Below, piece after piece: positions 43,901-54,736 of a stretch of 64,000 nt of DNA; within the stretch, counting starts at the first letter, position 1; each line of letters starts with the position of its first letter. The stretch is from Rhizophlyctis rosea (taxonomy: Eukaryota > Chytridiomycota > Chytridiomycetes > Rhizophlyctidales > Rhizophlyctidaceae), in the NCBI GenBank assembly GCA_027596075.1, contig JADGJC010000045.1:62001-126000 (forward strand), in the 5' to 3' direction. Position numbers and translations under genes: made by a program. The notes beneath the pieces were generated by a model. It was not told the DNA's origin. It saw only the letters and a list, made by a program, of their open reading frames with translations, and did not search any database.

Positions 43901-44066
43901 TCCAGTTCAATTCCTTGACCTGATCCCACCCATGGCGAGCAACCGCAAGGCGGCAACCGAGGCATTCAGTCACCTCCTCGCGCTCTCGAATGACAACGTC
44001 CTGAAGCCTACGCAGCTTGAGCCGTACGGCGACATTCAAATCACTTTGGTCGCCTCCATGGCTTGA
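40986..44066 (+). CDS. REC8: Meiotic cohesin kleisin REC8
   Basis: This is a many-exon gene. Exon 1 from the ATG at 40986 (MFYSEDFFARRQSGLAVVW) ends at 41041 and joins 41146-41229, giving WLAATLGPRQSFRKL and VNGVNVVKTC. The next exons read DYLQSPPEPLALRL and SNLMVGVTRVYSQQ. The WLAAT followed by VNVVKTC signature in the N-terminal SMC3-binding domain is that of REC8 rather than mitotic RAD21/SCC1. The long middle is acidic and split into small exons, with several Glu/Asp-Arg segments that could be separase sites. The C-terminal winged helix (FLTYVKEIAHKAGTDS, then VQFLDLIPP and ALSNDNVLKPTQLEPYGDI) would contact SMC1. REC8 holds sister chromatids together in meiosis. Exon limits in 42.3-43.7 kb are approximate. 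Confidence 0.88.
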
Positions 44067-44507
44067 TTTCGAGGAGCTAATGGACTACGGACTTTGCACT
44101 TTTGGAAATCATCCATTTGATAGTTTTCCGGACTGTCCCTTGTTTAGTTAGATGATCTTTGCAAGTACGGTGGTTCCGTTCCAGAACTTAGTCAGTAAGT
44201 TTAGTAGTAGCAGTTTAGTCAGCTTAGTTTAGTGTAGTGCTTTGTTGTTGTATATGATTCAACATGGTGAAAGTTTTGCAGTCTAGATGATGCTGGGATG
44301 CTACGTGGCGCAGCATACGCGTTTTAAGGGAATTGACTGAATGGAACAAAAAGGCGGTTCAATGCATCGCGTTCTGCGGGAGATGGTGCCTGCGAATGAA
44401 GTAAGGGCTCGGGACCTGTCACTGCGCCACTATGCGCTCCTTCCACCATCGTGTACAAAGTTTTGTGCTCTGTGTTCACCCTTTATTCCTAGGCCCATAG
44501 TGCCGCA
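44067..44507. other. Intergenic region downstream of REC8
   Basis: These 441 bp hold no gene. Around 44200-44240 there is a short repetitive stretch with several copies of TTTAGT/CTTAGT-like words. Confidence 0.35.
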
Positions 44508-45545
44508 ATGACCACCAAGACTTCGACCTTGACAGCTCTTATACCACAGGGTGTAACTCTGCTTCTCTTGCAAAAAAAAGTGATACCAATCCCCTCTTCA
44601 TTTCTGTCAAGAGGCAGCACAAGGTCCAAAATACATAGGTATTCACCCTCAGGTGACAGTCCCTCCTGTCAAATCATGGCAGCAACGGCAGGCGACGTTG
44701 TCGAAGACGAAGCGCAATGGGAAGACGTAGACGACAATGAGTCTAAACCCCGTGTCATCCATCCACCATCCGTTGGGGTTTCTGCGGTGGTAAGTATGCG
44801 ACCGATTTTTATGAAACCACCATAACATCGTGACTGATCCCCTATTCCCCACCTCACAGTCCCACCCCTCCTTCGTCCGCCAAGTAAAGAGTTTCTCGCA
44901 CCAAGCCGTCCGCGGAGCCCTTGTTGCACTTTGGCGGGTCAACACCAAAGACGGAACGGAGCCCATGCCGCTTGACCCCGCCACAGTAGACGGACCTTGC
45001 GAGCATGGGGTGCATGGTCCAGGAGTGGTTGGATTTCACCAGGAACCCGTCGAGAGAGCAATCAATGCATACCTTAACGACTGTTGGCATCTTTGGCATG
45101 GCGGTGAAGATGTGTTTGTTATGATGACGTTGGGGGGGATCATGGCGCATGGCGGGTATGTAGACACAACCTTGTTTCCCTGACATTCCACGGAAGCTCA
45201 TACCAAAGCCATAGCTACAAACACGCCTCCTGCACCCTCCAATTCATCCAAACCTTTATAACGCACCACATCCTCCCCATGGTCCTGCTCGTCAGCACCC
45301 TTCGTCCCGAATTTGCGTTCAAGTTTGATGCCAGCACCCGGGACGAGTTTGCGGAGAGTTGTGACAGGTTACTAGGGGCTGTGTTGGAGGCTCAGGGGAA
45401 CCAGTTGATGGAGTTTGTGGATGCGGGGAATTGTGGGTGTGGGAGTGGGGAGGTGGTGCAGGGTGGGGGTGGGGAGTATTTGAGACGGGGAGGGTGTCAG
45501 GGTGGTGTGGAGTATTTGAGTGATGGGAGTGTTGATTTGTTTTAG
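44508..45545 (+). CDS. Unrecognised 252-residue protein
   Basis: Exons ending 44789, then 44860-45155 and 45197-45545, join in exact phase. From the ATG at 44676 the product is 252 residues. An in-frame ATG at 44508 would add 56 residues of less protein-like sequence, so 44676 is preferred. An acidic start (EDEAQWEDVDDNESKPR) leads into a folded-looking core with HPSFVRQVKSFSHQAVRGAL, ERAINAYLNDCWHLWHGGED and MTLGGIMAHGG. It then continues CTLQFIQTFITHHILPMVLL with a hydrophobic helix. The C-terminal ~45 residues are Gly-rich. No family is recognised. The splice evidence and compact core make a real gene likely. Confidence 0.7.
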
Positions 45546-46108
45546 TGAGGGGGATTGCAAATTGGTGTGGTTGGAAAGATGGGTGTGTATATAGGCGGAA
45601 GTTTGTGAGTTGTATATTACGAGGTTGGCCTTGACTGTTTTTCCCAAGATGGTTGATCTGCTCAGATCCCCAGTGAAAGTGGTTTCTCGTTGTGCCGAAA
45701 GTCACTCGATTGAAATCGGGTAACTGCCTGGGATTTTTCAAGGTCAAACGGATCATTTCGCCAGCACGTGATCGCCCCTCTGTAGACCATTAATGACCTA
45801 AAATTTCGACAAATGTGAGAGCGTATCGAGTTCGTACTCATGACCTATAATAGTTCAGTATCATCATTGTCTGTCCCGAACTCCCAATGTGCTCAGCTCA
45901 CGACCGTCGGTTTCTTCAAATTTAACGGCACGCAGTACTAGCGCGTCACCGTACTCGACCCAGATGCATGTTGATGCACTACATACAGAATTGAAAGCGC
46001 AGGATTGCACACTGCGCACGGTATACCCCAACACGTTCGAAAATTCAGAAAAGATTGCTGCGCATATCTATCCATCACATTCATGGACCCCAATACGCCC
46101 TCCTCTCA
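45546..46108. other. Convergent intergenic region
   Basis: These 563 bp lie between two 3' ends. A plus-strand frame that continues into the next gene on the opposite strand is a shadow. No gene is supported. Confidence 0.35.
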
Positions 46109-46485
46109 TCAAAACTCCCCATCTGTTGCCGATGCCGCATGCCCCCATGTTCGTTCCGGAACAACGAGCGGGTGTAGTTGTGCGAGTAATGTGATTGCCC
46201 ATCTGTATAAATTTATGTTAGAATTTCATTTTCGTCAAAACAACCCACCGTACGGGCGTGTGCTACGTACATGCTCCATGTGCAGACGAGCGTCAGTAAC
46301 AGACTGGTGCGATACAGACTATTTAAAATAATGGAGACGGTCAGTAAGTGGTATGACGTCTGAGTCTGTCCATATAAATAAGACGGGTCCTACATTTGAT
46401 TTTCGCTCGCAGGGATGAAGTAGAAGGCGACTCCCCCCACAATAGCAAGTAGAATAAATGTCACGATAATAGCAACGCCCGACAT
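46109..46485 (-). CDS. VMA9: V-type ATPase subunit e (Vma9)
   Basis: Three tiny exons (46485-46394, 46318-46271, 46202-46109) join in phase to give 77 residues, the expected size. Exon 1 is the first transmembrane helix (MSGVAIIVTFILLAIVGGVA, then FYFIPASENQ). Exon 2 contributes LYRTSLLLTLVCTWS and exon 3 WAITLLAQLHPLVVPERTW. The ending W-A-I-T-x-L-x-Q-L-H-P-L is the hallmark of subunit e/Vma9. The protein is part of the membrane Vo sector of the proton pump that acidifies vacuoles and endosomes. Because each exon is short, simple open-frame searches would miss it. It is transcribed away from ATP4. Confidence 0.92.
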
Positions 46486-47218
46486 GGTGTTTCGAGTGGG
46501 GTATAAGTTGGCGGAAGAAAGATGGTTCAGGTAATGGTGCGTGGGCTGTAACGAGATATGCCTGAGCGCAAGCGAAAACATTTAGACTTGGGACCAGGGT
46601 AGCCGCAGGGACGACGGTGAACTTTCAGAGGTCCCTTTCGCTCACCGTCTTTCTTGGAAGTTCTCGCAATGAAAGGAGAGTCAGAAGAGAAGAGTTCAGC
46701 TAGGATGTTGCGACGTGGACGAGTTACACTCAGAGAGATGGGAAGATGGGAAAGCAAAGGAGGAGTGCGAATTGAGCGAGCTGGAAAGTTGTGACGATTC
46801 GCGACAATGAGGACAGCATCGCGGTCCGAGCTAGCCGAGATCTCGGGTCATGGAATGTCACAAGCCACCGCCATGTGCCACAAGATATAATTACATCACA
46901 TGAATGGCTGGCATGGCTTCTACGCTCCTTGCACTTTGATTGGTCAGGGCGCACTGCTCAGTGGGAGGTCGGCTCGATCGGGTTCAGTTGGCAACGGGAA
47001 GACTTGCTGGCGGTGTGGAAAACACTTGGAGTGGTCATCACGAAGCGAAGAAATAGTGTCCAGCAGGCTCATCCCGTTGCACTTCCAATATACATAACCG
47101 GGGACAGGTGCGTACGGGGATCTCCGACATATCCGTCTTGGAGCCCTCTCTTGAGGCTCAAGGGTCGACGTCCACAAGCTAAATTGACTTCTTTTCGTGG
47201 CTGCTGTAGGTGAAGACG
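46486..47218. promoter_or_regulatory. Divergent promoter region VMA9/ATP4
   Basis: These 733 bp lie between the divergent starts of a V-ATPase and an F-ATPase subunit gene. Open frames here are not coding-like. Both promoters must lie inside. Confidence 0.4.
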
Positions 47219-48455
47219 ATGGCATCCCGTTTGGTATCGCGAACTGGTAAGTGCCTTCTCAGTTTGCACCTTTCATCGTCGTGCTCACACGGTTGTTGCA
47301 TAGCTGTGAGGACGGCCTTCGGCCAGTCTGTCCTTCCTCGTCAGATCGCTATGAGGTAACTTGCATCCCGCTGGTCATACTACAATTCCTTTCAGCTTTT
47401 CATAATGTCGGTCCCACAGCGCCCGCCCCGCTCTTGTTCAACAAAAGCGTGCTGGTCAGTAGGAAGATCCCTCGCATCCAGCACAATTTTACTAGTCTTT
47501 TGAACCATTGATGAATATACAGAATCCACCCCTGCCCGTGCCGACCCGAAGGTCGCCGCCGAATCCCTTATCAACATGTTCCCTGGCCAAAACGCTGTCG
47601 CGAAATCCGGCTCCGTCCTCCTTATCTCCTCCATCGCCGCATACTTGCTCTCTAAGGAAGTTTACCTTTTCGACGCTGAAACTTTCGAAATGTTCGCTAT
47701 CTTCGGTGCATACTACTTGTGGTACAGCAACGGGAAGGACAGCGCTGCCGAGTACTTCAGGGAGAGGAAGGCGGTCAGTAGGCGATTGGGAGATTTTGCG
47801 GGTTTGGGCGGATGCTGAGGAGGATGGTTGATGGAGGTCAGAATGCTGATATATTCCATCTGGCCGGATTTGCAGACCATTAGGCGCGTTTTGGACCAAG
47901 CCCGTGAGGACCACAAGGCTGTTGTTGAGGAGCGTATCACTCACATCAGCAAAATGGACGACTTGGTCGATGTCACCAAGGGCATGTTCGATTTGTCCAA
48001 GGTACGGACGACTGCGGATGTATCTGGATCTGGGATGTGGGGCGCTGATATGGTCTTGAAAAATCAGGAAATCGCCAAGCTTGAGGCCGAGGCCTACGAG
48101 TTGAAGCAAAAGGTCGCTTTCACCTCGGAGATCAAGTCCACTCTTGACGCCTGGGTCCGTCACGAAGCTAGCGTCCGTGACTCCCAGCAGAGGCAATTGG
48201 TAGCCCACGTTATTGAGAAGATCAAGGCCAACATTGCTGACCCCAGGATTGTAAGTGTCGATCTGTCTGGATTGCATGGACCATTTGCCATGAGCGTGTT
48301 GCTCATTACATACTTTTATCCATAGCAAACACAAATCTTGAACGAATCCGTTGCGGAAGTTGACAGTGAGTATATGCAAATTGATTCTATTCACACGCCG
48401 ATACCTAAACTTTGCATTCAATTGGTTCTCAGGGATTTCCAAGCAGGCTGCTTAA
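47219..48455 (+). CDS. ATP4: Mitochondrial F-type ATP synthase subunit 4 (subunit b)
   Basis: Eight exons (47219-47246, 47304-47355, 47420-47454, 47523-47773, 47876-48001, 48068-48250, 48326-48365, 48433-48455) join in exact phase to give 245 residues. The start is an arginine-rich presequence (MASRLVSRTAVRTAFGQSVL). The two membrane helices lie in GSVLLISSIAAYLLSKEVYL and FEMFAIFGAYYLWYS. The long stator helix follows, with RRVLDQAREDHKAVVEERI and QRQLVAHVIEKIKANI, ending RISKQAA. Subunit b is the peripheral stalk of complex V in the inner mitochondrial membrane. The correct third-exon acceptor is CCCACAG at 47419. The nearer TTTCAG at 47395 would bring in a stop codon. Confidence 0.93.
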
Positions 48456-49133
48456 TGGATCATCAGTTTTGCGGACCGGGATTTGTAGAGACAATAAATA
48501 TACTCACTTTTTATACGGACGTTGCAATGGAAGGAGTGAAGGGTTGCGGATGGTGCTTTGGGCCGAGTTCGTTGGAGGAATAAGCTCGACGTGGGGGAAG
48601 TGGGTTGCGGCGGATGGGTGAAGTTGTGCAACGAGTAATGGGCCATCTTCAGGAGAAAGAACAAGGCATTTGTAGCCGAATGTGGTGGGCGGCCACCTTT
48701 CAGCCACAACGTCCTAGCAGAGGCAGGGCGTCTTGCTTGGCTTCCATGATGCCCGATGTTTTTCTTGAATGCCATGACGAATGATGCTGTTGATTTTTTT
48801 GGAAATTCACTGTGGACCTGGTGTGATAGCCGGAAGTCACTACTACTAAAATTTCCGACCACCATACTTCAGATGTGAAGGTAGATGTTTGCTTTGCTGC
48901 AAATCATATGAGCAGTGTCTCGGGTTGAACCGTTGAACCCTTGCAAATGTCAAACAACAACGTGCAGTGTTGTTTGGGATGCACATGTAAAGGTCTCACC
49001 AGCCACCAAAGTGGCGGGGGCACGCGATCACATGGCTGATAGATAGCCGTAAGAGTTCCCACGATAAATCCGGCAAGCTCTTCGTCGCTTCATCCTCTTC
49101 CCCTAAGCTTTCTCATGATATCTGACTGTCAAT
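48456..49133. other. Intergenic region ATP4 / J-protein
   Basis: These 678 bp contain no gene. A short direct repeat, GTTGAACC twice in a row, sits near 48925-48942. Confidence 0.35.
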
Positions 49134-50254
49134 ATGGCAAACGTCGAGCACTCAACCGCACACTACGAAGTTCTTGGTATCCCTTCCTCAGCATCATCGA
49201 AAGATATTAGGACCGCGTAAGGAGCCCGCGAAGGTTGCACCGATGTAAACAAACCCCACTGACTCAAGTGCACCCTTTAGTTACATCCGTTTGGCGTTAT
49301 TATGGCACCCAGATAGACACCCTCCAGCGCATCGCTCAGATGCGGAAAGCAAGTTCAAGGCAGTGGCGGAAGCATATGCCGTTTTGTCAAATTCGTTGGG
49401 TACTGTTTCAGATTGCTGAACAAGCAGTTTCGGCAGACTTTCTAACTTGCCCCAATACAGAGTCCGCCCCGCCAGAACCCCGACCATACTTCCCAGCACG
49501 CTCTCACATGCCCAACCGGGCAAAACATGCCAGACGGCGGGCGTGGGAAGCGCCGGATAACACCTGGTTCGGAGCTCACGAAAATGGTGATGAAACCCCG
49601 TCGGCTTTCGAAACATCATTCACGAACAGTAACGACACACATTGGCATGCCACTGATCAGCAATCAAAGAATAAGAGGTGGTCCTTCCCTACGGATGCAA
49701 AGTCAACTCGACCCTCACAAAATGTACGCACCGGTCCCGTCACCACCGAAACTCGACCCACAACCACACCCATCTTCTCGCACATCTCCCGCATCTTCAA
49801 ATCCTCATTTTCCTCCTCTCCAACCGCCTCCACATCCGCCATGACGGACGACCCCCTCTACACCACCCCACAAACCCCACACCCGACCAACTGGACAACC
49901 CTCCTAACCTCCATGCGAAACCCCACCAAACCCCCCCTAATCCAAACCATCCAAACAAAAGTCCTCAAATGGGTCACAAACACATTCAAATCCACGTCTT
50001 CCCCTCGGCGTCCAATCTCACCGACCACCAACACTTCTACAACCTCAAGTGCGGTAGATTCGACGGACGGAGGAGACGCAGCAGCAACGAAGGTGACAGA
50101 GGAGTCGCAATTTACGGTCACACCCCTCACGCACGCGGATATCTCCGTCTGGTTTGACGATCTGTTCCCGCACCCGTCGGCGGAGGCTTCGATTGAGGAG
50201 GACCTGTCTTACGATATATGGGAAGAGATGGAGAAGGAGTTTCGGAGGTGTTGA
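49134..50254 (+). CDS. J-domain (DnaJ/Hsp40) protein
   Basis: Three exons (49134-49216, 49281-49399, 49461-50254) join in phase to give 331 residues. The J domain is N-terminal, with [32 protein letters not shown] and [15 protein letters not shown]. The HPD tripeptide that stimulates Hsp70 ATPase is intact, and the first intron splits helix II as in several fungal J proteins. After residue ~70 the protein becomes basic and then Ser/Thr/Pro-rich, with no Gly/Phe or zinc-finger region, so it is a class C J protein. The last ~40 residues are acidic and Trp/Phe-rich ([26 protein letters not shown]). They may be a client- or partner-binding helix. The partner Hsp70 and location are unknown. Confidence 0.85.
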
Positions 50255-53200
50255 GCGGTTTTGTGGGGGGTTGGAGTTCGTGTTGTCATAGCGGGAAGTG
50301 ATTTGTATGTTTTGTGATTCCTCGTTCTCACGGTGAGAAGGTATCAGAAGTGTAAGTTTAGTAATCTTGCATAAAGGGTAGGAATGAGCCATAGCTTGCT
50401 GCACGTGTCGTGAGTAGTATTGCATTCATCAGCAATGAAAAAGGGGAAGTAGATATCGTAGCAGCAGGGTCGATCAGAGTTTGTATTTCAGACTACGGCT
50501 CCTTCAATGATAGGTCGTCGGGATCAACACATAGTACGGATTCACGCGAATACATTCTTGTTAATATGCCTTACAAATCGCACATATTATGGGCGAAAAT
50601 CATCAACCTGCCTGGCCCACCATCACTATACTTATCCAAAATTTACCTACCCGTTCTCTGCATCCCTTCGAACCGTCGTGGGAAACTCGCCGAATGCCGC
50701 TGCCATACCGGCTGCCACGGAGTTAAACGACAAGCGGAGTATGTTACCTGCTTATCACTCCATCGAACAGCCCACAAATCATTCCACGCAATCATCTTCT
50801 TTGCGTCGCTGTTGCGTCAACCGTTGGAATTGACTGAATCGCACAAAGAAGATTGGATCAATAGACAAGGCAGAAGTCCAGCGCAGAAACGGAGTGAGAG
50901 CGACGCTGCTAGAGGCCCTTTGACATTCGTTCTGCTCATGTACTGGCCGCCCATCCTCAGAGAGCTTTCCAATGGTCACGGCAACCCCCGAAAATATCTT
51001 CAGGCGTTGATGCCTCCGTCCTCCCACTGCTAGGTCACTTCACATCTTACCTGTATAGCTGGGAACCAGATAGTAACGGGTACCACCTCAGCTCAACCAG
51101 CTTGGCCTTGTAGGTTAAGAACACTGACGGCCCAGATACCGCCAATTGCTCAACTAACCGCCTTGATCCCCGCAGGGTTCTATCCTAATGATCAGTCATT
51201 GCCTTTGTACAGCCTTGACCTAGGCCCGTCTCAGAGTGCTGGACAACATCAGTCAGCCAGTTCCCGGCGACCGGAGTCGACGCGGACGCCCTGTATGTCA
51301 CTCCACACCCCACACCATCACCCCTTGCCATGGGGATCAGATGCAGACGTTACAGCCCGGATAGTGCTGGTATACAATGGAACCCATCCCCGGGCCTCCA
51401 TGCCAAAAAGGCGTGGAGTCAGCACGCGAGGAACCCGTCTGTACACCACACTTCCGTCAATGAAACTAGTTATTCTTCAGTCAACCAAGTGTAGGTGATA
51501 ATGTTCGGGTGATGGTGCGGATCGACTACGTGCGGAGTTAGCGATTGCTCACTGACAATTTGATGACAGTACTCATACCTTGTCTTCGAAGAAAAAAAGA
51601 ATGCCTTACATGTTGATCCCTAAGAGTTCGCAGTTGGGCTGGAGAGGTTGGCACAGTCAGCGAATGTTATACTGCGACGCGAGTGTAGTCCGAAGGCTCC
51701 TACCAGTTGTGCTTTGCACATAAACTAGAACGACGTTTCCAAGCGTACTAGTGTGCACGAGCTATCTATCGTTCGTCTGTGGATCGATACCAATGAGTAA
51801 AATGGGCAAAGACGACTGAAGCCACACGAGCAAAAAGTGACATACACTCCTCTAGAGAGGATAGCAGAAACCTTCCTTGGCGATGAAGTGATTCCGTCCC
51901 GCCCTCCACTGCACTTACGCCTATGCCAGTGATCAAAGCCCGCAAAACTATTAGCCAGAATGACTTGTCGTCAGCACTTCTCAACGCGTTTACCCGTTGA
52001 GAGCTCCTCCAAAGAAGATCGCGAATGCTTGCATTGCAGGAACTCTCCACCAAAAAGGGGAGATTCATCCTTCAAGCTTAACGCCCCGTATTCATAAACT
52101 AACCCTTAGCGCACATTCGCTAGCTGAGGACACCAGTGTCTTGTTTCGTTGTGTGCAGAGTCTGTGATTTGGGACGGTAGGGTTTAGTCATGATTGCCAC
52201 GCGCAGTGCGTTTCCCGCGTGACAAGGTTTGTGGCAGTTTCGGCAGCGGCTATCGTTGATGGCGAGCGGTTAATATGTTCGGGAAGGGCCCTGCGGTTTG
52301 TTCACATGTGAACGAGGACTGATAGCGCCGGGTTGTGTCGGAGAAAGGAATACGAGGATTGCCTTGAGTAGTGTCCGTAGTGGCTCCACTCCTGACTTCG
52401 CTTCCAGAGAGTATTCACAGCCAGAGAGTATCCACGGCCAGGCAGAGTCCATGTGGGCTCCACTCCTGCTTTCTCCTCAGCTTCGCTCCTGATTCAGATG
52501 TCGAATGGTATTCAGGGTAATTTCTGCAATTACTCGACTGGGTAACGTCCGTCGGGTACGGGCCTCTTGTCGTAACTTGAGGATGACTGAAATAGAGGAC
52601 GAAAGGGAGGTAAACGCAAACAGAGACAAAACGCAAGTAACGAGACGGGACAACTGGTGAGGAGCATGCGTACGACCGATGACTGGTGCTTCATGAAGGC
52701 CCGTCCAAGACGATCTTATTATGGCGCGCCATTTGCGCTTGGAACAAACAATCGCAACGTATACCCATGGTTGCCGAAGCAAGTATAGGGCGGATATGAT
52801 AAACCCAAATTGGATATCTCAACATGTGACCGCACCCAATCAACCCAGTCCAATACACACCGTGTCGATAAGTGCTCCACAAGCGCGTTACTTCGATGGT
52901 GTTCTTTGTGGTTATTCCGTGGCCTTAAGCGTCCGATCGAGTGAGCAAGTCCCACCATTATTGTCCACCTGACCAGATCTTGTGGGAGTCTGAGGGGAGA
53001 AAGGAGGAAGAAAGGAGGAAGAAGGGAGAGAGCAACCGACAGGCATTTGTTCAGTTTGTCCCCGCAGTCTTCCCATTTATGGATACAGTGCCAAGTGGCG
53101 CACATGCCGCAGCCGGCTTGTGAGGCTTCCATCTCCATGGTTCCCAAGCCTCAGCTGGCCTGTCCGCACTCCCTTCAGATTTCACCACCCAAAACACCAC

Positions 53201-53276
53201 CTCAAAATCCGCACGCATCGCCGCATTCCATCGCTCACCGGAATCACCCACAAAGCGTCCACCAAAAAACACCAAA
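50255..53276. other. 3 kb gene-poor region
   Basis: No gene can be supported. A 207-codon plus-strand frame (50410-51033) and an overlapping minus-strand frame lack coding character or recognisable domains. Around 52382-52468 there are short imperfect direct repeats: a 13-bp GGCTCCACTCCTG word twice, and two adjacent ~17-bp units starting CAGAGAGTAT. A 14-bp perfect palindrome centred on CACATGTG lies at 52300-52313. The region may be an intergenic spacer, decayed mobile DNA or a non-coding RNA locus. Confidence 0.3.
52382..52468. repeat. Short imperfect direct repeats
   Basis: GGCTCCACTCCTG occurs at about 52382 and 52456, and two adjacent ~17-bp copies of a CAGAGAGTAT-type unit lie at about 52405-52438. 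The origin is unknown. The cluster is too short to call as a mobile element. Confidence 0.45.
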
Positions 53277-53820
53277 ATGAACTCCCTCATCACCCGCACC
53301 CTCGCCCGCGGCCTCCTCGCCCGCCCCGCCGTCCGCACCACCCTCTCCCGCCGCACCTTCTTCGTCTCGGAAAACTCCGTCGTCCACCCCAACAATTTCA
53401 AAAAGTACGTCCCCAAGGTCGAATGGAAGGGCGAGACCACCCTTGGTCAGGTCTACGACGGGCTCTGGACTAACTACCGTTACCGTGCGGCTTGGCCTAT
53501 TGTTGCGTGGGTCGTGTTCCTTTGGTATAACTTGTGGGTTCCGTAAGTATTGTGTGTGGATGTCCCTTTTTGGGAAGAAAGAGTTTTGGAGCAGGATACG
53601 GACCAGAATCGCTTCTGCGATTTTCCTCTTCACCAAAACACATAAGCGCGCTTTTCTCGCTGTCGCAAACTCCCTTCCAAAAAACACATATCTCACCATG
53701 AACTCCAACCTTTTCAGGTACATGCCCGCTCACGAGAAGGAGAAGCTCAAGGAGCGCATGGACTACTTGAAGAGCCTCGAATTCCGCCAAGACGACATTC
53801 ACCCATCCGAGTACAAATAA
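53277..53820 (+). CDS. Small mitochondrial inner-membrane protein (predicted)
   Basis: Two exons (53277-53542, 53718-53820) join in phase to give 122 residues. The N terminus is an Arg-rich, acid-free presequence (MNSLITRTLARGLLARPAVR) with likely processing near RRTFF. One hydrophobic segment, AWPIVAWVVFLWYNLWVP, is followed by a charged soluble tail (MPAHEKEKLKERMDYLKSLE). Size and layout match the accessory single-pass subunits of respiratory complexes I, III or IV or of ATP synthase, but I cannot assign which. The 175-nt intron is longer than most here. Confidence 0.7.
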
Positions 53821-54736
53821 GCAGGGCAGATGATCCACATATCGAGCGTAGAGATACCTGTATAATAGCACAAATCCCTTTTCGCGCCCGGAAATTCAAA
53901 TCAGTTCTCATCGGATTTCTCTCATCGTAATCGGAATGATCCTTTCGAAATATGTGGTGGATTAGTTGAATGGGATGACGGGCTTTTTGGAGATGATGAG
54001 GGAGGAATGGAGATGGGAAGCGGGTGTTGCATTAATGGTGATGGGATGTGTGGTACCATGTTCGATTTGCGGAGATGGCGAACATGTGACATTTGGGGAA
54101 AAGATGGGGGGAGAGGATGTTGGTGTTTGGAATGGCTCCAATCCCTCAACCCACGGGTCCGCTGCCAATGAGAGGGTGGAGGTGAAGACTCTACTGCCTT
54201 GAAGTCTTCACGCAGAGGCGCGATGTCAATCTTGCGTTCCCTCTTGTCCGCAGCACATATGGACTTTCCCGCCAATCGTTTCCCATGCCTGCTGTTGGAA
54301 GTTCCTCAGGCAAAGCATCGGATCGCCAATGTCGAGACGAGCTTCATGTGTGAAGTGCGGAAACCATAGCGGGAATTCCAACTTCTTTTCATGGTGGTTG
54401 AGGGTAGTCAAAAATTCGTGTTCCCCTCTTCTGGCCAGCAGCCCAAAGTCGTGCCATTTGAAAAGTTCGGAAACAATATCAAGTCATCAACTCGGAATAC
54501 CACAAGCCCAAATGAGATCAAAACAGGAACAAGCTTTTATTTACAATGCAAGAGAAGCACCTCCATCGGTCCTTCGAACCCCTCCAAAGAAAATAATAAG
54601 TCACAACAAACAACAGGGAACAACCCAAGTAGAAAACAAGTGGATGCATCAATCATACATGAACCCCTATCCCCCTTCTCCATCCCACACTACCATCGTA
54701 TGTACACAACCCCAATCCCCACTCCACCCTACCAAT
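53821..54736. other. Convergent region with an unexplained coding-like stretch on the minus strand
   Basis: Between two 3' ends, the minus strand at about 54450-54230 reads as a protein-like frame (containing EFPLWFPHFTHEARLDIGDP and LCLRNFQQQAWETIG). A second frame at 54270-53962 (DPWVEGLEPFQTPTSS) could follow after splicing. I found no satisfactory start exon, so no gene is called. Confidence 0.3.

Noticed and set aside
45889..46331. Plus-strand frames over the VMA9 region
   Set aside because: They are antisense to the three phased VMA9 exons and show no family.
48922..48945. tRNA-like GGTTGAACC words
   Set aside because: No acceptor stem or D/anticodon arms could be folded around them; just a short tandem repeat.
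50410..51033. 207-codon plus-strand open frame
   Set aside because: Composition is not protein-like, it has no domain or partner exon, and an opposite-strand frame overlaps it; likely chance.
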